A stretch of 64,000 bases of DNA from Dirofilaria immitis (lineage: Eukaryota > Nematoda > Chromadorea > Rhabditida > Onchocercidae): positions 2,002,001 through 2,066,000 of the forward strand of contig JAKNDB010000088.1 in NCBI GenBank assembly GCA_024305405.1, given 5' to 3'. Positions 62,898-64,000 of the stretch are shown piece after piece. A model generated the notes under the pieces. The model ran no database searches and was not told the origin of the DNA. It saw only the letters and a list, made by a program, of their open reading frames with translations. Position 1 is the stretch's first letter, and the number at the start of each line of letters is the position of its first letter. A program made the translations under genes and the position numbers.

Positions 62898-64000
62898 CTG
62901 AAAATAAACAACCACTCATAAGTATATACCTAATTTTAAAATTAATTTATTAAATCATCATCATCTTGTTATAATTTAATTAATACAAAAATAAAAATAA
63001 TCATAAATGAAAAATAAAATTTATTAATTAAATCAAAAAATATAAATGAAGAAAGAAATTTTCAGCTTTTATTGCCACCTAATTTTTAACTAATAATTGA
63101 AATTTTATTTTATTATCTAATATACATACATTTATATTTCAAAAAAAATTTTCAAATAATAAATTCCTATTCTATTTTTAAAATTCTTTCTAAATTATAT
63201 TAAAACGTCATTAATTACCATTCATAGTTTCAAATGAAAATTTCTTGAAAGATTTATTGTTATTATTTTAATGGTTTCAAAAAAATTGGAAATTTTTACT
63301 GGAATTAAAATTTGAATAGATAATTCATAATCTTTATAACGATTAGACATTCTGCCATACTTCACTAAAAATCGAGCATATTTCAAATATTTTTTTCGTG
63401 CTGTCTTTTATCTTGAATTTTATCTCAAGAAAATTTATCATAGAATAAGCTATTATTTATAGAAAACAGAAAAGTTATAGATAAAAAATAATGAAAATTT
63501 CTCGTACCAACAAACATTTTTTTAGTAAAATTGAAAAAAAGGAAGCGTGAAGAAGTCTCGAATTCTTTCATGCGAGACTTAGGCACGAAAATTGGCATAT
63601 AAAAACAATAAAGGACAAAAAATGATTAAATAGTGTTGCTAAAAGAAAATGAAAAATATTGGACATAAAATTAGAGTAGAAAAATAATTATTACTTAAAT
63701 CATGAATATTGAATGAATTCATTTTTCGCATAAAGCATACTTTCTTATTCAAAAATAAGTTATCAATGCGGAAATATTTCATCGAGATATTTTAGAAAGA
63801 ATATTTATCTAATATATTATAATATGCTTTTATAAATCTTACGATTTTAAAGTATTTATAATTTCAATTTTGCTTCTAAATTAAAAATTTCGAATATTTA
63901 AACCTTTTATTGCTAGTTTTATTTTTAAATTTATGATTTTAAGCGTTAACATTTCATTTTTAAGTTTTGAGATTCAAAAATTTTAAATGTTAACGATTTT
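62898..64000. other. AT-rich end of window, probably intron or 5' flank
   Basis: Apart from the short minus-strand open stretch near 63600-63510, I see no exon-like composition. If the exon at 62772-62897 belongs to a multi-exon gene, this region is its intron. Confidence 0.4.

Overview
The window is eukaryotic, very AT-rich and intron-rich. Exons are short (34 to about 200 nt), the best acceptors read TTTCAG or TATAG, introns run from under 100 nt to over 5 kb, and the coding exons are visibly GC-richer than their surroundings. Together with decayed BEL/Pao retrotransposon sequence and a divergent trypsin-like protease of the nematode-expanded type, this points to a nematode, most likely a spirurid/filarial worm. 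That placement is an inference from composition and gene style; no single sequence proves it. No bacterial, organellar or CRISPR features were seen.

Layout. 1-3475 (minus strand): 5' part of a decayed BEL/Pao LTR retrotransposon (LTR, gag, CCHC knuckle, aspartic protease, start of reverse transcriptase) running off the left edge. 3476-11160: non-coding, with minisatellites. 11161-22743 (plus): gene A, ten exons, about 367 residues, family not recognised. 22744-35852: about 13 kb without a confident gene, holding tandem repeats, a near-perfect hairpin and one weak candidate exon. 35853-41689 (plus): an aldose 1-epimerase (galactose mutarotase) homologue in which every active-site residue I could align is substituted, so it is probably a pseudoenzyme; a solo Pao LTR lies antisense in its first intron. 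43404-54164 (minus): gene C, about 18-20 exons, an unrecognised protein ending in one membrane helix and a short basic tail. 55300-59593 (plus): a complete eight-exon, 339-residue S1 serine protease with signal peptide and intact catalytic triad but without the Cys42-Cys58 disulfide. 59625-60585: a degenerate short-unit array and a second LTR copy in inverted orientation to the first. 60885-61195: a GC-richer insert with tRNA-like A and B boxes, read as a tRNA-derived SINE on the minus strand. 62772-62897 (minus): last visible exon of a gene that continues to the right.

Genes C and D are head to head across about 1.1 kb. No metabolic pathway links the genes. A recurrent oddity is that some exons of genes A and C need one extra base, usually in a short homopolymer, to stay in frame, while the protease needs none. 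This suggests assembly error rather than pseudogenes. The mutarotase closes in frame at 344 codons if exon 4 uses a distal donor and a second mutarotase-like exon is skipped, so two competing exons seem to encode the same segment.
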